A stretch of DNA of 64,000 bases from Xenorhabdus hominickii (lineage in GTDB: Bacteria > Pseudomonadota > Gammaproteobacteria > Enterobacterales > Enterobacteriaceae). The position numbers were made by a program, and so were the translations under genes. The stretch is from assembly GCF_002632725.1 (NCBI RefSeq), contig NZ_NJAI01000009.1, positions 38,379-102,378 of the forward strand, in the 5' to 3' direction. Positions 42,135 to 50,031 of the stretch are shown here, piece after piece (positions within the stretch are counted from its first letter, which is position 1; the number at the start of each line of letters is the position of its first letter). Under the pieces are notes generated by a model. That model saw only the letters and a program-made list of their open reading frames with translations, searched no databases and was not told where the DNA came from.

Positions 42135-43697
42135 TCACTCGGTTTCTTGAGTAGATTTTGGATCAGTTTCTCGATCTCTATTCTTTGAATCATAGGTAAG
42201 CAACGACTTATTTTCAAGCACTAATTGATCATTTTTAGGTGGAAACTCGTTTAAATCTTTGTCAAAGGCAACTTTCATCGTTTTTGACACGTTCGGGAAC
42301 ACCTTATCAATCAAGATTTCCATCTGGTGGCGGCGCACAGAGTCGGGAGCATCGATTTCTTTAAGTTGTTTTGCAACGTCAAATTCGTCCATTAAACCTC
42401 GAACATCAAAACTTTCAGGGTAAGAAAGTAATTGGTCAATTTCTTCCTGTGTTTTTTCTTGTCCCATCCATTTAGCTACAAGGTAAAGCATTTGGCGTTC
42501 CGCACGTTGCAAGCGTTCCGCTTTCGTTACCAGTAAGCTATTTACACGCTGGAAGTCGTAGGCTTTCGCTGCCCCTGAGCTATTATCAATTCCTTTGGCG
42601 TTATCCTGTTTTGTTCTCTCTCCAGCGACACCGACCGAGTGATAGATTTCATTGATAACAGTCTGCACAGTCTGAATAATCATTGATGCCTGTTTCGGGT
42701 CTGGCGACATATAGAATGGCTGAGAGCCGCCCTCTGCATCGTATGTGAAGACTCGTTTAGTGCCAAACTCCAACACTTTTTTATGGTCATCGTCACCCGG
42801 CATCATTGACTGAACAGGGATAGCTAACTGACTGAAAGTCTGATCCTGAATAATCGCATCAAGGTTAGACAGGTAGTTAGCAACAGCTCGGTCAAGGTAA
42901 GCGATATCATCAATCAGTGACGGGCTAAAATAACGAGACTGTGAGTTACCCATGCAATCAACGGGGAAGACAGGAACAACACCGAGATTGTGTTCTCCGC
43001 TATTCTCAAGCTCAATCTGCCCCTGTTTTCCATTGCCTTTCTTAACTTCACGGAAAAGATACCAATCAGATTGCGTCCACAGGCGATAGCGGTTTTGTTG
43101 CTTACCTGACGAAATAAACGGATCTTTGTCGTCTCTAACTAACTCATGCGTCAACGCCCACAACAGATTGCCGTCGTCATCATAAGCGAAGTCCAACATT
43201 TGCTGCGGCGGCAACCAGTAGGCGTAAGCACGAGCATCTGCTTTCTTCTCGTCAGCAACAGACGTAACATGATCATTGTTACCTTTCATCGTTGAGTCCA
43301 CAACAACCCAAACTCGGCCAAAAACAGAAGTTTGAATATCAATTGCCGACATTAGCTCATCAATGGTCATCTGCTCACGAGTCGCACGATCCCAAAAATT
43401 CACAACAGCGTCAGGCGCATCTTCACGTTCACGAGAAATGTTTTCACGAAAGATATATTTGTTAATCAGGTTCACAACTTCACGGGTATGGTTGAACCGG
43501 TAGGCTCTTTCCAAACGTTCTTTGAAGTCCTGATCTCCCTCTTTGTAATAACGAAAAATGTTTTCTTCAAACCACTTTCGACCGCCAGCGTAGGTTGCAG
43601 CTAAGAAATTCCAATGGCTTAATTTCGCCTCATACTCAGGATGTCTACGGCTGACCAATTCCTTGAGTTTTTTCTGGTCTAAATTATCATTTTCCAT
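42135..43697 (-). CDS. Portal protein
   Basis: 520 residues, the normal portal size. Dodecameric entry ring for DNA. Position between terminase and scaffold fits, and features include WKxFEENIFRYYKEG-like clip/wing start, VVNLINKYIFRENISRERED, the stem/crown segment FSPSLIDDIAYLDRAVANYL, SNLDAIIQDQTFSQLAIPVQ, and SSGAAKAYDFQRVNSLLVTK near the C-terminus. The tail is acidic and disordered. Confidence 0.82.
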   Translation of the reverse strand: MENDNLDQKKLKELVSRRHPEYEAKLSHWNFLAATYAGGRKWFEENIFRYYKEGDQDFKERLERAYRFNHTREVVNLINKYIFRENISREREDAPDAVVNFWDRATREQMTIDELMSAIDIQTSVFGRVWVVVDSTMKGNNDHVTSVADEKKADARAYAYWLPPQQMLDFAYDDDGNLLWALTHELVRDDKDPFISSGKQQNRYRLWTQSDWYLFREVKKGNGKQGQIELENSGEHNLGVVPVFPVDCMGNSQSRYFSPSLIDDIAYLDRAVANYLSNLDAIIQDQTFSQLAIPVQSMMPGDDDHKKVLEFGTKRVFTYDAEGGSQPFYMSPDPKQASMIIQTVQTVINEIYHSVGVAGERTKQDNAKGIDNSSGAAKAYDFQRVNSLLVTKAERLQRAERQMLYLVAKWMGQEKTQEEIDQLLSYPESFDVRGLMDEFDVAKQLKEIDAPDSVRRHQMEILIDKVFPNVSKTMKVAFDKDLNEFPPKNDQLVLENKSLLTYDSKNRDRETDPKSTQETE

Positions 43698-43737
43698 TTA
43701 TAAATCCTTTTAATATGCATCTAAATACGTACTATTT

Positions 43738-45987
43738 TTAACGAGAGCCGCCGAGTATAATACGTTCTTTAACAGGGAATCGCCTATGGATTGGATAACC
43801 GATAGCATCGGCACTGTGTTCTACGCCAGCCGCCTTGTCCACATCCCTTGAACCCGGTTTGTAAATCACCTTTTCAAATGACTCAATAAGGTACTTGCAT
43901 TTTGGGTCAATATAAAGTCTAACCGTGCCTGCCGCACTCATCAACATACGGTTTGTGGAGTTAACACGGTCTGCGATCGGCGGATGCTTCTTCGGAAAGT
44001 CGATACGGGTAAAGCCTTTCTCTTTGAAGATATCAATATCCGACTCGCCTCGTGCATGTTGTCGATAGCTACCGGCAGGGTCAGGGAAGATAACAACCTG
44101 ATTTTTCCAACGCCAGAATCGTCTTTCCAGTTCATCACAAACCTCTGCCGTGTTCGATGAAAACAGGACAATCTCATCTACCGCCCACACTTCACCGTTC
44201 GGCTGCGGCTGTAACACAACTGACGACATGGGATCGATGTTAAAGTCCTGACCAATCCAAATCGGCAATTTAGGATTAAAGGCACACTCTCTTACATGGG
44301 TTTTTCTCTCAAACGGATAATACACGCGCCCCGACATGTTCTCGAACGAAGCAAGGTACTCCTGAGCAAAAGATTTCGGGTCCATATCCTCACGAGCCGC
44401 TTCGACTTCTTCTTCCGGTACAAACGGGGAATCTGCGGTAACGAACTGCCAGCTTTTCCAGTGACCTTTCTTCCGCATAGCTTTACTTTGCCCGATAGAC
44501 CACAGCTTATGAAATGCTGAGTAACCTTTAGGTGTACCGATAATTAACGCCTCACCTTTCGTAGATGAAAGAGTCGGACGGATAACTTTGTACCACGTAT
44601 CAGGCTTCATATCCTGAAATTCATCAAGTACAACGAAGTGCAATGCCACACCACGGAGGGAATTGCCAGACCACATAGCTTTTCCATTACGCCTAACATA
44701 AACAGTACTATTGGGAACTTCTACACAGTGAACCATGCCCTTGAAATTATTTACTTCTTTAATATAACTCTCTTTAGTATCTCGTAAATAGTTAAACTTA
44801 TTACCAAAAATTGAAACCGCATACAAAACATGTTTTGGCTGAACCAATCTATTCTCGATATACGAACTTTTTTGCCTTTTGATAGATATACGAGCACTTT
44901 TAGCGATTTTTAAACAAATTTCTTGTACATCACCAGCCAATCCTTTGCTGGTTGTATAGTATACTTTTTGATTGCCTCTACGTATCGTTCCATCACCTAA
45001 GATCATCCAATGCAATAAAGTTTCTAATTTTTCTGGGGGCAAGTTTAGGATATGATTCGGAACTCGCTTTTCATGAGCAACACCAAGACCAACAACACTC
45101 TCCCATAACTGTTTATTGTTAATTTTAATTACAGTTTCTTTCTCATTATATTTAATTCCCATCCGATCAAGAACCGCCAAAAACTCCGAACGAACATCTC
45201 CTTTATCACCACCTTTTTTTCCTTTAGTTTGAGCGAATGTAATCTCATACGAACACTTAGTTCCCGGATCTTTACGAGCACATCCCTCTGCAATGTAAAA
45301 ACCGATAAAAGCAAGCATGTCGTGTGTTAATTCAGGATCATCCTCTCCCACCCAACCTGTGGAAGCAGGTATCTTGTCATTGAACGCCATTTCATCCAAT
45401 GTCCTAAATTTACGCTTTCCTTTGCGGGATTCAACCAAGAATCGGTGATTTGGTGTTACGAAAGCATCGAGTTTATTACTCTCTACACGATACATCATGC
45501 CTTCATAATACTTATGTATATATCTAGTAGGAACTTGCCATTCTGCCTTATTGTTTTCTGTATTGAGCGTCATTACGGCAAGACTTTCTGGCAGATCTTT
45601 AATCTTACACCAGCCATCAACAGTCAAAATATCTGTTTCATCATCGAAACAATCCGGTTTATCAGCGCCTTTTAAAGCTACCTCAGATCCATTTTTTAAA
45701 ATAATATTCATAGTCGTGTCGTTTTTCTTTCTTACCCACTTACGAGGGATCAGCTCTTGCAAATCATCCCAAAGTATTTGCCGTGCCATCTGATAAGTCG
45801 GCGCAATATACCAAACACGCTGCTTTGGTGCTTTAATTGCCGCACGTAGCAGTTTCGATATTGATAGACGAGACTTCCCCCAACGTCGCCCGGCACAGAC
45901 CACTTTGAAACGATGCGGAGATTTAAACACCTTCATCTGACCTTCGTGAAGTTGCACTAATTTAAGCCCACTATTATTAGCCAACAT
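43738..45987 (-). CDS. Large terminase subunit interrupted by an intein
   Basis: 749 residues before splicing, 419 after. Motor ATPase and nuclease that packages the genome. The N-extein has Walker A VVCAGRRWGKSRLS (residues 29-42); the insertion falls after GADKPD; the C-extein resumes SLRGVALHFVVLDEFQDM with Walker B. Nuclease acidic residues follow in GQDFNIDPMSSV and VIFPDPAGSYRQHA, and near SADAIGYPIHRR. The insertion point is just ahead of Walker B, a deeply conserved spot, so splicing is needed for activity. Confidence 0.92.
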   Translation of the reverse strand: MLANNSGLKLVQLHEGQMKVFKSPHRFKVVCAGRRWGKSRLSISKLLRAAIKAPKQRVWYIAPTYQMARQILWDDLQELIPRKWVRKKNDTTMNIILKNGSEVALKGADKPDCFDDETDILTVDGWCKIKDLPESLAVMTLNTENNKAEWQVPTRYIHKYYEGMMYRVESNKLDAFVTPNHRFLVESRKGKRKFRTLDEMAFNDKIPASTGWVGEDDPELTHDMLAFIGFYIAEGCARKDPGTKCSYEITFAQTKGKKGGDKGDVRSEFLAVLDRMGIKYNEKETVIKINNKQLWESVVGLGVAHEKRVPNHILNLPPEKLETLLHWMILGDGTIRRGNQKVYYTTSKGLAGDVQEICLKIAKSARISIKRQKSSYIENRLVQPKHVLYAVSIFGNKFNYLRDTKESYIKEVNNFKGMVHCVEVPNSTVYVRRNGKAMWSGNSLRGVALHFVVLDEFQDMKPDTWYKVIRPTLSSTKGEALIIGTPKGYSAFHKLWSIGQSKAMRKKGHWKSWQFVTADSPFVPEEEVEAAREDMDPKSFAQEYLASFENMSGRVYYPFERKTHVRECAFNPKLPIWIGQDFNIDPMSSVVLQPQPNGEVWAVDEIVLFSSNTAEVCDELERRFWRWKNQVVIFPDPAGSYRQHARGESDIDIFKEKGFTRIDFPKKHPPIADRVNSTNRMLMSAAGTVRLYIDPKCKYLIESFEKVIYKPGSRDVDKAAGVEHSADAIGYPIHRRFPVKERIILGGSR
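44662..45651 (-). other. LAGLIDADG intein inside the large terminase gene
   Basis: 330 residues. Splice block A begins with C1 (CFDDETDILTVDGWCKIKDL), block B is YRVESNKLDAFVTPNHRFLV (TxxH), the two endonuclease motifs are MLAFIGFYIAEGCARK and LLHWMILGDGTI, block F is VHCVEVPNSTVYVRRNGKAM, and block G ends SGN followed by Ser as +1. The penultimate residue is Gly, not the usual His, which may slow Asn cyclisation. Both LAGLIDADG motifs retain the acidic residue position (E or D), so homing activity is plausible. Confidence 0.9.
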
Positions 45988-46589
45988 TATTTATCATCCT
46001 CATTGTCATCTTCACTTTCAAGATCGAGTTCTTCTGACAGGTCTACCGGCTCTTCCGATTTACGCAGCTCCGCAACTTGGCTCTGAGTTAATTCACCAAA
46101 CATCAGTGCCGGCAAGTCGTCATCTTCTCCTTCAACACGATCCATGTTAAGAGCCTTGCTCGACACCTCAAAGCATTTGCTCAACGTAATCGATGCCCTT
46201 TGCAAAGCCTTTATGTTTCCCTCATGGATCTCAAAACCAGCAACCGAACCGGTCGCCACAGCTTTAGAGCCTTCCGTCACTTCACGCATCAGCAATGCCG
46301 CAATGTTAAATGCAAAACGGTCATACTTACTTTTGCGCTCATCAACCAATGCCGAACGTTCTTTCGCTCTGATCTCTGCATCGGATTTGATGGAGTCACG
46401 CACCATTTTTCCGATCGCATCAGTGCCTTTACTGATTTTCTTCTTTTTAAAATGGCGAGACAGCGTTTCACGTCTTATCCCGAATCGCTCTCCAAGTTGA
46501 GATAGCGAAAACTCACCAGACGACCAAGCCGCCTCAGCTTCCGCCCATTGTGCAGCAGTAAGCCTTGTTCTTTCTTCCTTGATAGTCAC
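45987..46589 (-). CDS. Small terminase subunit
   Basis: 200 residues, ending with a 1-base overlap (TAATG type) onto the large subunit. N-terminal HTH LTAAQWAEAEAAWSSGEFSL, SQLGERFGIRRETLSRHFKK, KKKISKG, then a helical oligomerisation domain (ALQRASITLSKCFEVSSKAL) and a very acidic tail (LDLESEDDNEDDK). Recognises the packaging site. The inverted-repeat element at 46624-46750 begins 35 bases upstream of its start and is therefore a possible recognition or promoter site. Confidence 0.85.
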   Translation of the reverse strand: MTIKEERTRLTAAQWAEAEAAWSSGEFSLSQLGERFGIRRETLSRHFKKKKISKGTDAIGKMVRDSIKSDAEIRAKERSALVDERKSKYDRFAFNIAALLMREVTEGSKAVATGSVAGFEIHEGNIKALQRASITLSKCFEVSSKALNMDRVEGEDDDLPALMFGELTQSQVAELRKSEEPVDLSEELDLESEDDNEDDK

Positions 46590-46623
46590 TCGAAAATTCC
46601 TTTTTTCGCAGTGTTAATTAAAA

Positions 46624-46750
46624 TACCGTGCTCCCATAATATATATATATATATTTCTTACTTATATAACCATTAAAAACAAGTTAATTACTAAACAATA
46701 AAAATACCTAATTTATATAAATTCCTAATATATATTATTGGGAGAACGGC
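46624..46750. repeat. Imperfect inverted repeat sharing a core with 14026-14159
   Basis: Left arm 46624-46643 (taccgtgctcccataatata) and right arm 46728-46750 are complementary apart from one inserted base and one or two mismatches. The interior is over 80% A+T. The 24 bases from 46625 are identical to the reverse complement of 14133-14156. Span (127 bp) is close to that of the other element (134 bp). Located between the winged-helix gene and the small terminase gene. Confidence 0.85.
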
Positions 46751-46752
46751 AA

Positions 46753-47016
46753 TTAACGATACATCTTTGCAACAGCACTACCGAGTTCTGTTAATCCATA
46801 AACCACACGGTTATAGCCGTCAGTGGTTCGTTTCTTTAATCCACCTTTAACCACAAGTCCCTTTTTAATCAAGGCACGGATCGAGAATTGCATTGATTGT
46901 TTTGTCGTAGCATACGGCAGCAATTCCAGCAGTTCATCCATATCAATCGGGTCGCAGCGTTCTATTCCGATCCAAATCGTGCGGATAATTTGTTTTTGTT
47001 TTTTCGTTACGTCCAT
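46753..47016 (-). CDS. Winged-helix DNA-binding protein, 87 aa
   Basis: Small protein with a MarR/plasmid-type winged-helix pattern: KKQKQIIRTIWIGIERCDPI, YATTKQSMQFSIRALIKKGL, then the wing VVKGGLKKRTTDGYNRVVYG, LTELGSAV. Probably a transcriptional regulator or DNA-binding helper of the packaging or ParB-ABC-GNAT operon. It lies 14 bases after the GNAT gene and its stop abuts the inverted repeat. Confidence 0.65.
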   Translation of the reverse strand: MDVTKKQKQIIRTIWIGIERCDPIDMDELLELLPYATTKQSMQFSIRALIKKGLVVKGGLKKRTTDGYNRVVYGLTELGSAVAKMYR

Positions 47017-47030
47017 GTTTTAAATCTCCA

Positions 47031-47936
47031 TTATAAAATCGATTTTAAACGCTCTAAATCCAACTCTGAGCGCACTTCTTGATTATCAAATGCCAGAAGT
47101 GGGATTTTGCTAGGCAGCTCTCTCCCGAAGTCTGGATTGTGATATGCCCCATAGAGCGGAGTGGTGAAGCTGAGGTTGTGGATCTCTTTTAGCAACTTAA
47201 CAATCGCTTCCTCGGTCGTTAATGTGTCTAAAATGTCCTTAATCGTTGTTCCTCTGTTCCGACCGGCTTTCGCCAGTGATGAGTTTTTGTGGTAATTCGC
47301 AACAAGGTCAGCCAATGCTCTGCGTCTGCGAGTTTCCGTCATGCCGAACAACTCTTTCAGAATCGACTCGGTATCACCGGCATCAGAACGAAAATGACGC
47401 TGGTAAACACGCAATGCACTTTCGTAGGTCTTCGGACGCTCTGGGCGAATAAACTCAAAACCCGCTTTCATAGCAAACGGGTTGTATTTACTCATTGAAG
47501 ATTGGATCTCAATAATCGGCTTATTGTGCATACGTGAAGCAATGTTGATCAGGCGGTAACTAACGCCTAGTCCACGATAAAGCGTATCAACCACACAACG
47601 ACTGATCACCGCAAAGCTGGCATTCACATATTTGCCCCAATACTGATTTGCTACCGTAGTGTTGGTTGTCGGTTTCAACTTAGGAAACATGCGGTGACGA
47701 GGCGCAAGCAACAACTTCGGATATGCCATCACCACGACACCGACTAACCGACCGTTCAGCTCACACTTGTAATAACACGGAGCAAACGGCTTGCCGTCTG
47801 TCTTGTAGTGCAGTGATTTTAGCTCGTGCCAATCATCAATAGTGCCTTTCGACACGACCATATTTTTCATAAAGTCGAGGTGCTTCGGAAAGTCCTCTGG
47901 CTGGTGGCGATTAATGATTACATCGTTCATGATCAA
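47031..47936 (-). CDS. GNAT-fold acetyltransferase-like protein (COG2401 acetyltransferase half)
   Basis: 301 residues. A GNAT core is visible: RLVGVVVMAYPKLLLAPRH, VNASFAVISRCVVDTLYRGL and the acetyl-CoA loop YRGLGVSYRLIN, then IIEIQSSMSKYNPFAMKAGF. A C-terminal helical part (IKDILDTLTTEEAIVKLLKE) follows. It overlaps the ABC ATPase gene by 4 bases. ABC ATPases fused to an acetyltransferase-like domain are classed as COG2401; here the two halves are separate genes. The substrate is unknown: protein, tRNA or DNA base (as in the GNAT-fold Mu Mom) are all open. Confidence 0.75.
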   Translation of the reverse strand: MIMNDVIINRHQPEDFPKHLDFMKNMVVSKGTIDDWHELKSLHYKTDGKPFAPCYYKCELNGRLVGVVVMAYPKLLLAPRHRMFPKLKPTTNTTVANQYWGKYVNASFAVISRCVVDTLYRGLGVSYRLINIASRMHNKPIIEIQSSMSKYNPFAMKAGFEFIRPERPKTYESALRVYQRHFRSDAGDTESILKELFGMTETRRRRALADLVANYHKNSSLAKAGRNRGTTIKDILDTLTTEEAIVKLLKEIHNLSFTTPLYGAYHNPDFGRELPSKIPLLAFDNQEVRSELDLERLKSIL

Positions 47937-48580
47937 CTCTCTGCCGAGTAATCTACTTTCACCCGCTCTTTGTAGTGCTTTGTGATTGTCACGCTTGGAC
48001 GTAAGGCATTAATCAGATCTTCGTGTGTTGTTGCCACCATGATAGTCGCACCCACTTTACGAGCCGCACGTTGGAAGTTAGAGGCTACGGCTTGCGCTGT
48101 CACTCGGTCTAAAACCGCCCCGAACTCATCAGCAGCCCAAACTTCTGCACCTGACTCAATCAACATGGCGATTTTAAGGCGGTAACGTTGACCGTCAGAC
48201 ATTTCAGACGGTTTGCGGATAAACAGGTAAGCATCGTTCAATCCAGCCATTGAAAGTAGGCTCAAGGCTTCGGCAGTTGTTTTTCCTACTTGGTCAATGA
48301 CGTTCTTGTCATTGTCAAAGGCAATGTCGTCAATTGAAGCGACCGTTTTGCTTTCTTTTTTCATCAGACGTTGTAGTTCACGCAAGATCACAGATTTGCC
48401 TGACCCTGATTGCCCGGTAATATAAACAATGTCACCTTGCTCAATGTGTACCGGCAGGTTGTCGTAAAGCATGAATTGCTTGTCGTCCATACCTAAACCA
48501 AATGACTCCGCCACCTCTAATGTGCGAGTCGTTTTGGTTACACGGGTGTCAAATGACACGTTGATGATGTATTCGCTCAT
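47933..48580 (-). CDS. Soluble ABC-type ATPase (COG2401 ATPase half)
   Basis: 215 residues. Complete ABC motif set: Walker A GQSGSGKS (56-63), signature EMSDGQRYRLKIAML (MSDGQ in place of LSGGQ), Walker B EVWAADEFGAVLDR with catalytic Glu, and H-loop VATTHEDL. There is no membrane component nearby, so it is not a transporter. It overlaps ParB-like gene 2 and the GNAT gene by 4 bases each, making stoichiometric coupling likely. Probably powers or gates the partner acetyltransferase or a DNA-bound complex. Confidence 0.82.
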   Translation of the reverse strand: MSEYIINVSFDTRVTKTTRTLEVAESFGLGMDDKQFMLYDNLPVHIEQGDIVYITGQSGSGKSVILRELQRLMKKESKTVASIDDIAFDNDKNVIDQVGKTTAEALSLLSMAGLNDAYLFIRKPSEMSDGQRYRLKIAMLIESGAEVWAADEFGAVLDRVTAQAVASNFQRAARKVGATIMVATTHEDLINALRPSVTITKHYKERVKVDYSAES

Positions 48581-49251
48581 TGATCTGCCCCGTACATTTC
48601 TTGCGAGATTTTTTCAGCAAACGCAACGAAAGCATCCACACCCTCTTTTCCAGTGACTTCTTCCATGTGGGCGAGTAAATCCCCAACTTGGATAGCGGCA
48701 CTCGCAGGGAGTGCTTTAAAGCCCATTATATCTATCAGACGAACGTCTTCTTTTGCTACATCACGGGTAATTTCTTCGTGCTCGTCTCGCTGACGCTCTG
48801 TCTCAACCGCCAAATCAGAAACAAGATCGGTTGTCGCAACGGCGGCGGTCATATCTTCAACCAACACATTCAACTCACGCTCAGAAAAGCCGTAAACCGC
48901 TACATCATCATCAACAAGGCGTTTCAATTCTTCTTGCAACAGCAAAGCATCATAGTCGGTGCTAGCGAGACGATTATCTTCAAGTCGCTTTGCGTCAACT
49001 TCGGCTTTTGACAAATCATCACGGATAATGACCGGCACTTTCGCCAAGCCTACAAAGATAGAGGCTTCGGTACGACCGTGACCGGTAATGATCACCATGT
49101 CTTTATCAACGGTGATAGGCTGGTCAAATCCGCGTTTTTTAATCGCAGCCGCAAGGTCTGAAATCTGCTGTTCGTTGTGCTTTTTTGCATTCTTCTCATA
49201 CGGGATGAGAGTGCGAGGGTCTAAGTAAACAATCTCAAATTTATGAGCCAT
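48577..49251 (-). CDS. ParB/Srx-fold protein 2 (phage ParB-like)
   Basis: 224 residues. The ParB N-domain reads VYLDPRTLIPYEKNAKKHNE, QQISDLAAAIKKRGFDQPIT, and the CTP/phosphate-binding box is IITGHGRTEASIFVGLAKVP, followed by EVDAKRLEDNRLA. This is the short ParB-like form seen in phages beside methyltransferases and terminases. No HTH for parS binding is obvious. The C-terminal half is acidic and unrecognised. It starts in a TAATG overlap with ParB 1 and overlaps the ABC gene by 4 bases. Confidence 0.85.
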   Translation of the reverse strand: MAHKFEIVYLDPRTLIPYEKNAKKHNEQQISDLAAAIKKRGFDQPITVDKDMVIITGHGRTEASIFVGLAKVPVIIRDDLSKAEVDAKRLEDNRLASTDYDALLLQEELKRLVDDDVAVYGFSERELNVLVEDMTAAVATTDLVSDLAVETERQRDEHEEITRDVAKEDVRLIDIMGFKALPASAAIQVGDLLAHMEEVTGKEGVDAFVAFAEKISQEMYGADQ

Positions 49252-49976
49252 TAGCGAACTTCCTTGTATTTTTCAGCAATAACAAGCAAGGCTTCCCCTG
49301 CATCTTCCATTTTGTTACCTGTCTTAATCCCCTCGTCACGGATCGCAGCAGCAATAACCGCTTCGATTGTTTCCGCAGCTTCAGCAGGCACTTTAAATCG
49401 CATAGTCTGGTACGGACTCACTTCGGCTTTTTCAGCACGTTCACGCAACGACTCTGTGCGGGACTCGTCCATACCTGAACCCATCCCCATTTCAGCACTC
49501 AGCGCTTCAAGCTCACGAAAGGCAGATTCAGAAGTCAGCGTAGGCATGACATCTTTGAGAATGTCATCAATAGGGGCGAGATCGGAAAAGCTGTAAGAAA
49601 GGTCGGCTTGAATATCTTCAAGTAAACGAGTGAAGCCGTCCGCATCGTCTTCCCCATATCGCTCATTGTCGATAACCGAGATTTGCTTTGCAGTCGTGTC
49701 GTTTAATTCACCTAAATTAGCGATCATGATTGTCGGCATACCTAATTCAACAGCAACACGCCAACGGTGTTCACCACCTAGTATTTCGTACTTGTCGCCA
49801 ACTTCACGTGCAATCACCGGCTTGAATAAACCGAGCTTGGTTACAGACGCTTTCAACTTATCCATGTTCAGCACGGGAACGCTATTTGTATTCCAACCAT
49901 TAGGAATTAGCTTGCTCGTTTCTACCTCTAAAAATTTAGTTTTACTTTCCATTGTATTTTTTCCATACTTTTCCAT
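49251..49976 (-). CDS. ParB/Srx-fold protein 1
   Basis: 241 residues (an internal ATG at 49952 is an alternative start). ParB N-domain: FLEVETSKLIPNGWNTNSVP, MDKLKASVTKLGLFKPVIAR, the box YEILGGEHRWRVAVELGMPT (GGEHR) and IMIANLGELNDTTAKQISVI. The C-terminal half (GMDESRTESLRERAEKAEVS, YQTMRFKVPAEAAETIEAVI) is helical and unlike partition ParB. First gene of the leftward ParB-ParB-ABC-GNAT operon; the genuine partition partner of ParA is elsewhere (14926), so this pair has another job. Confidence 0.85.
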   Translation of the reverse strand: MEKYGKNTMESKTKFLEVETSKLIPNGWNTNSVPVLNMDKLKASVTKLGLFKPVIAREVGDKYEILGGEHRWRVAVELGMPTIMIANLGELNDTTAKQISVIDNERYGEDDADGFTRLLEDIQADLSYSFSDLAPIDDILKDVMPTLTSESAFRELEALSAEMGMGSGMDESRTESLRERAEKAEVSPYQTMRFKVPAEAAETIEAVIAAAIRDEGIKTGNKMEDAGEALLVIAEKYKEVR

Positions 49977-50031
49977 AAGTACTCAATTACTCATTATAAT
50001 GATTGTTTTATAAAAATATAAGGTCTTATTT
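49977..50031. promoter_or_regulatory. Divergent promoter between ParB 1 and the SF2 helicase
   Basis: 55 bases hold both start regions. A consensus TATAAT at 49995-50000 faces the helicase gene; the complementary ATTATA lets the same stretch serve leftward. Shared control of the cassette and the helicase is likely. Confidence 0.5.
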
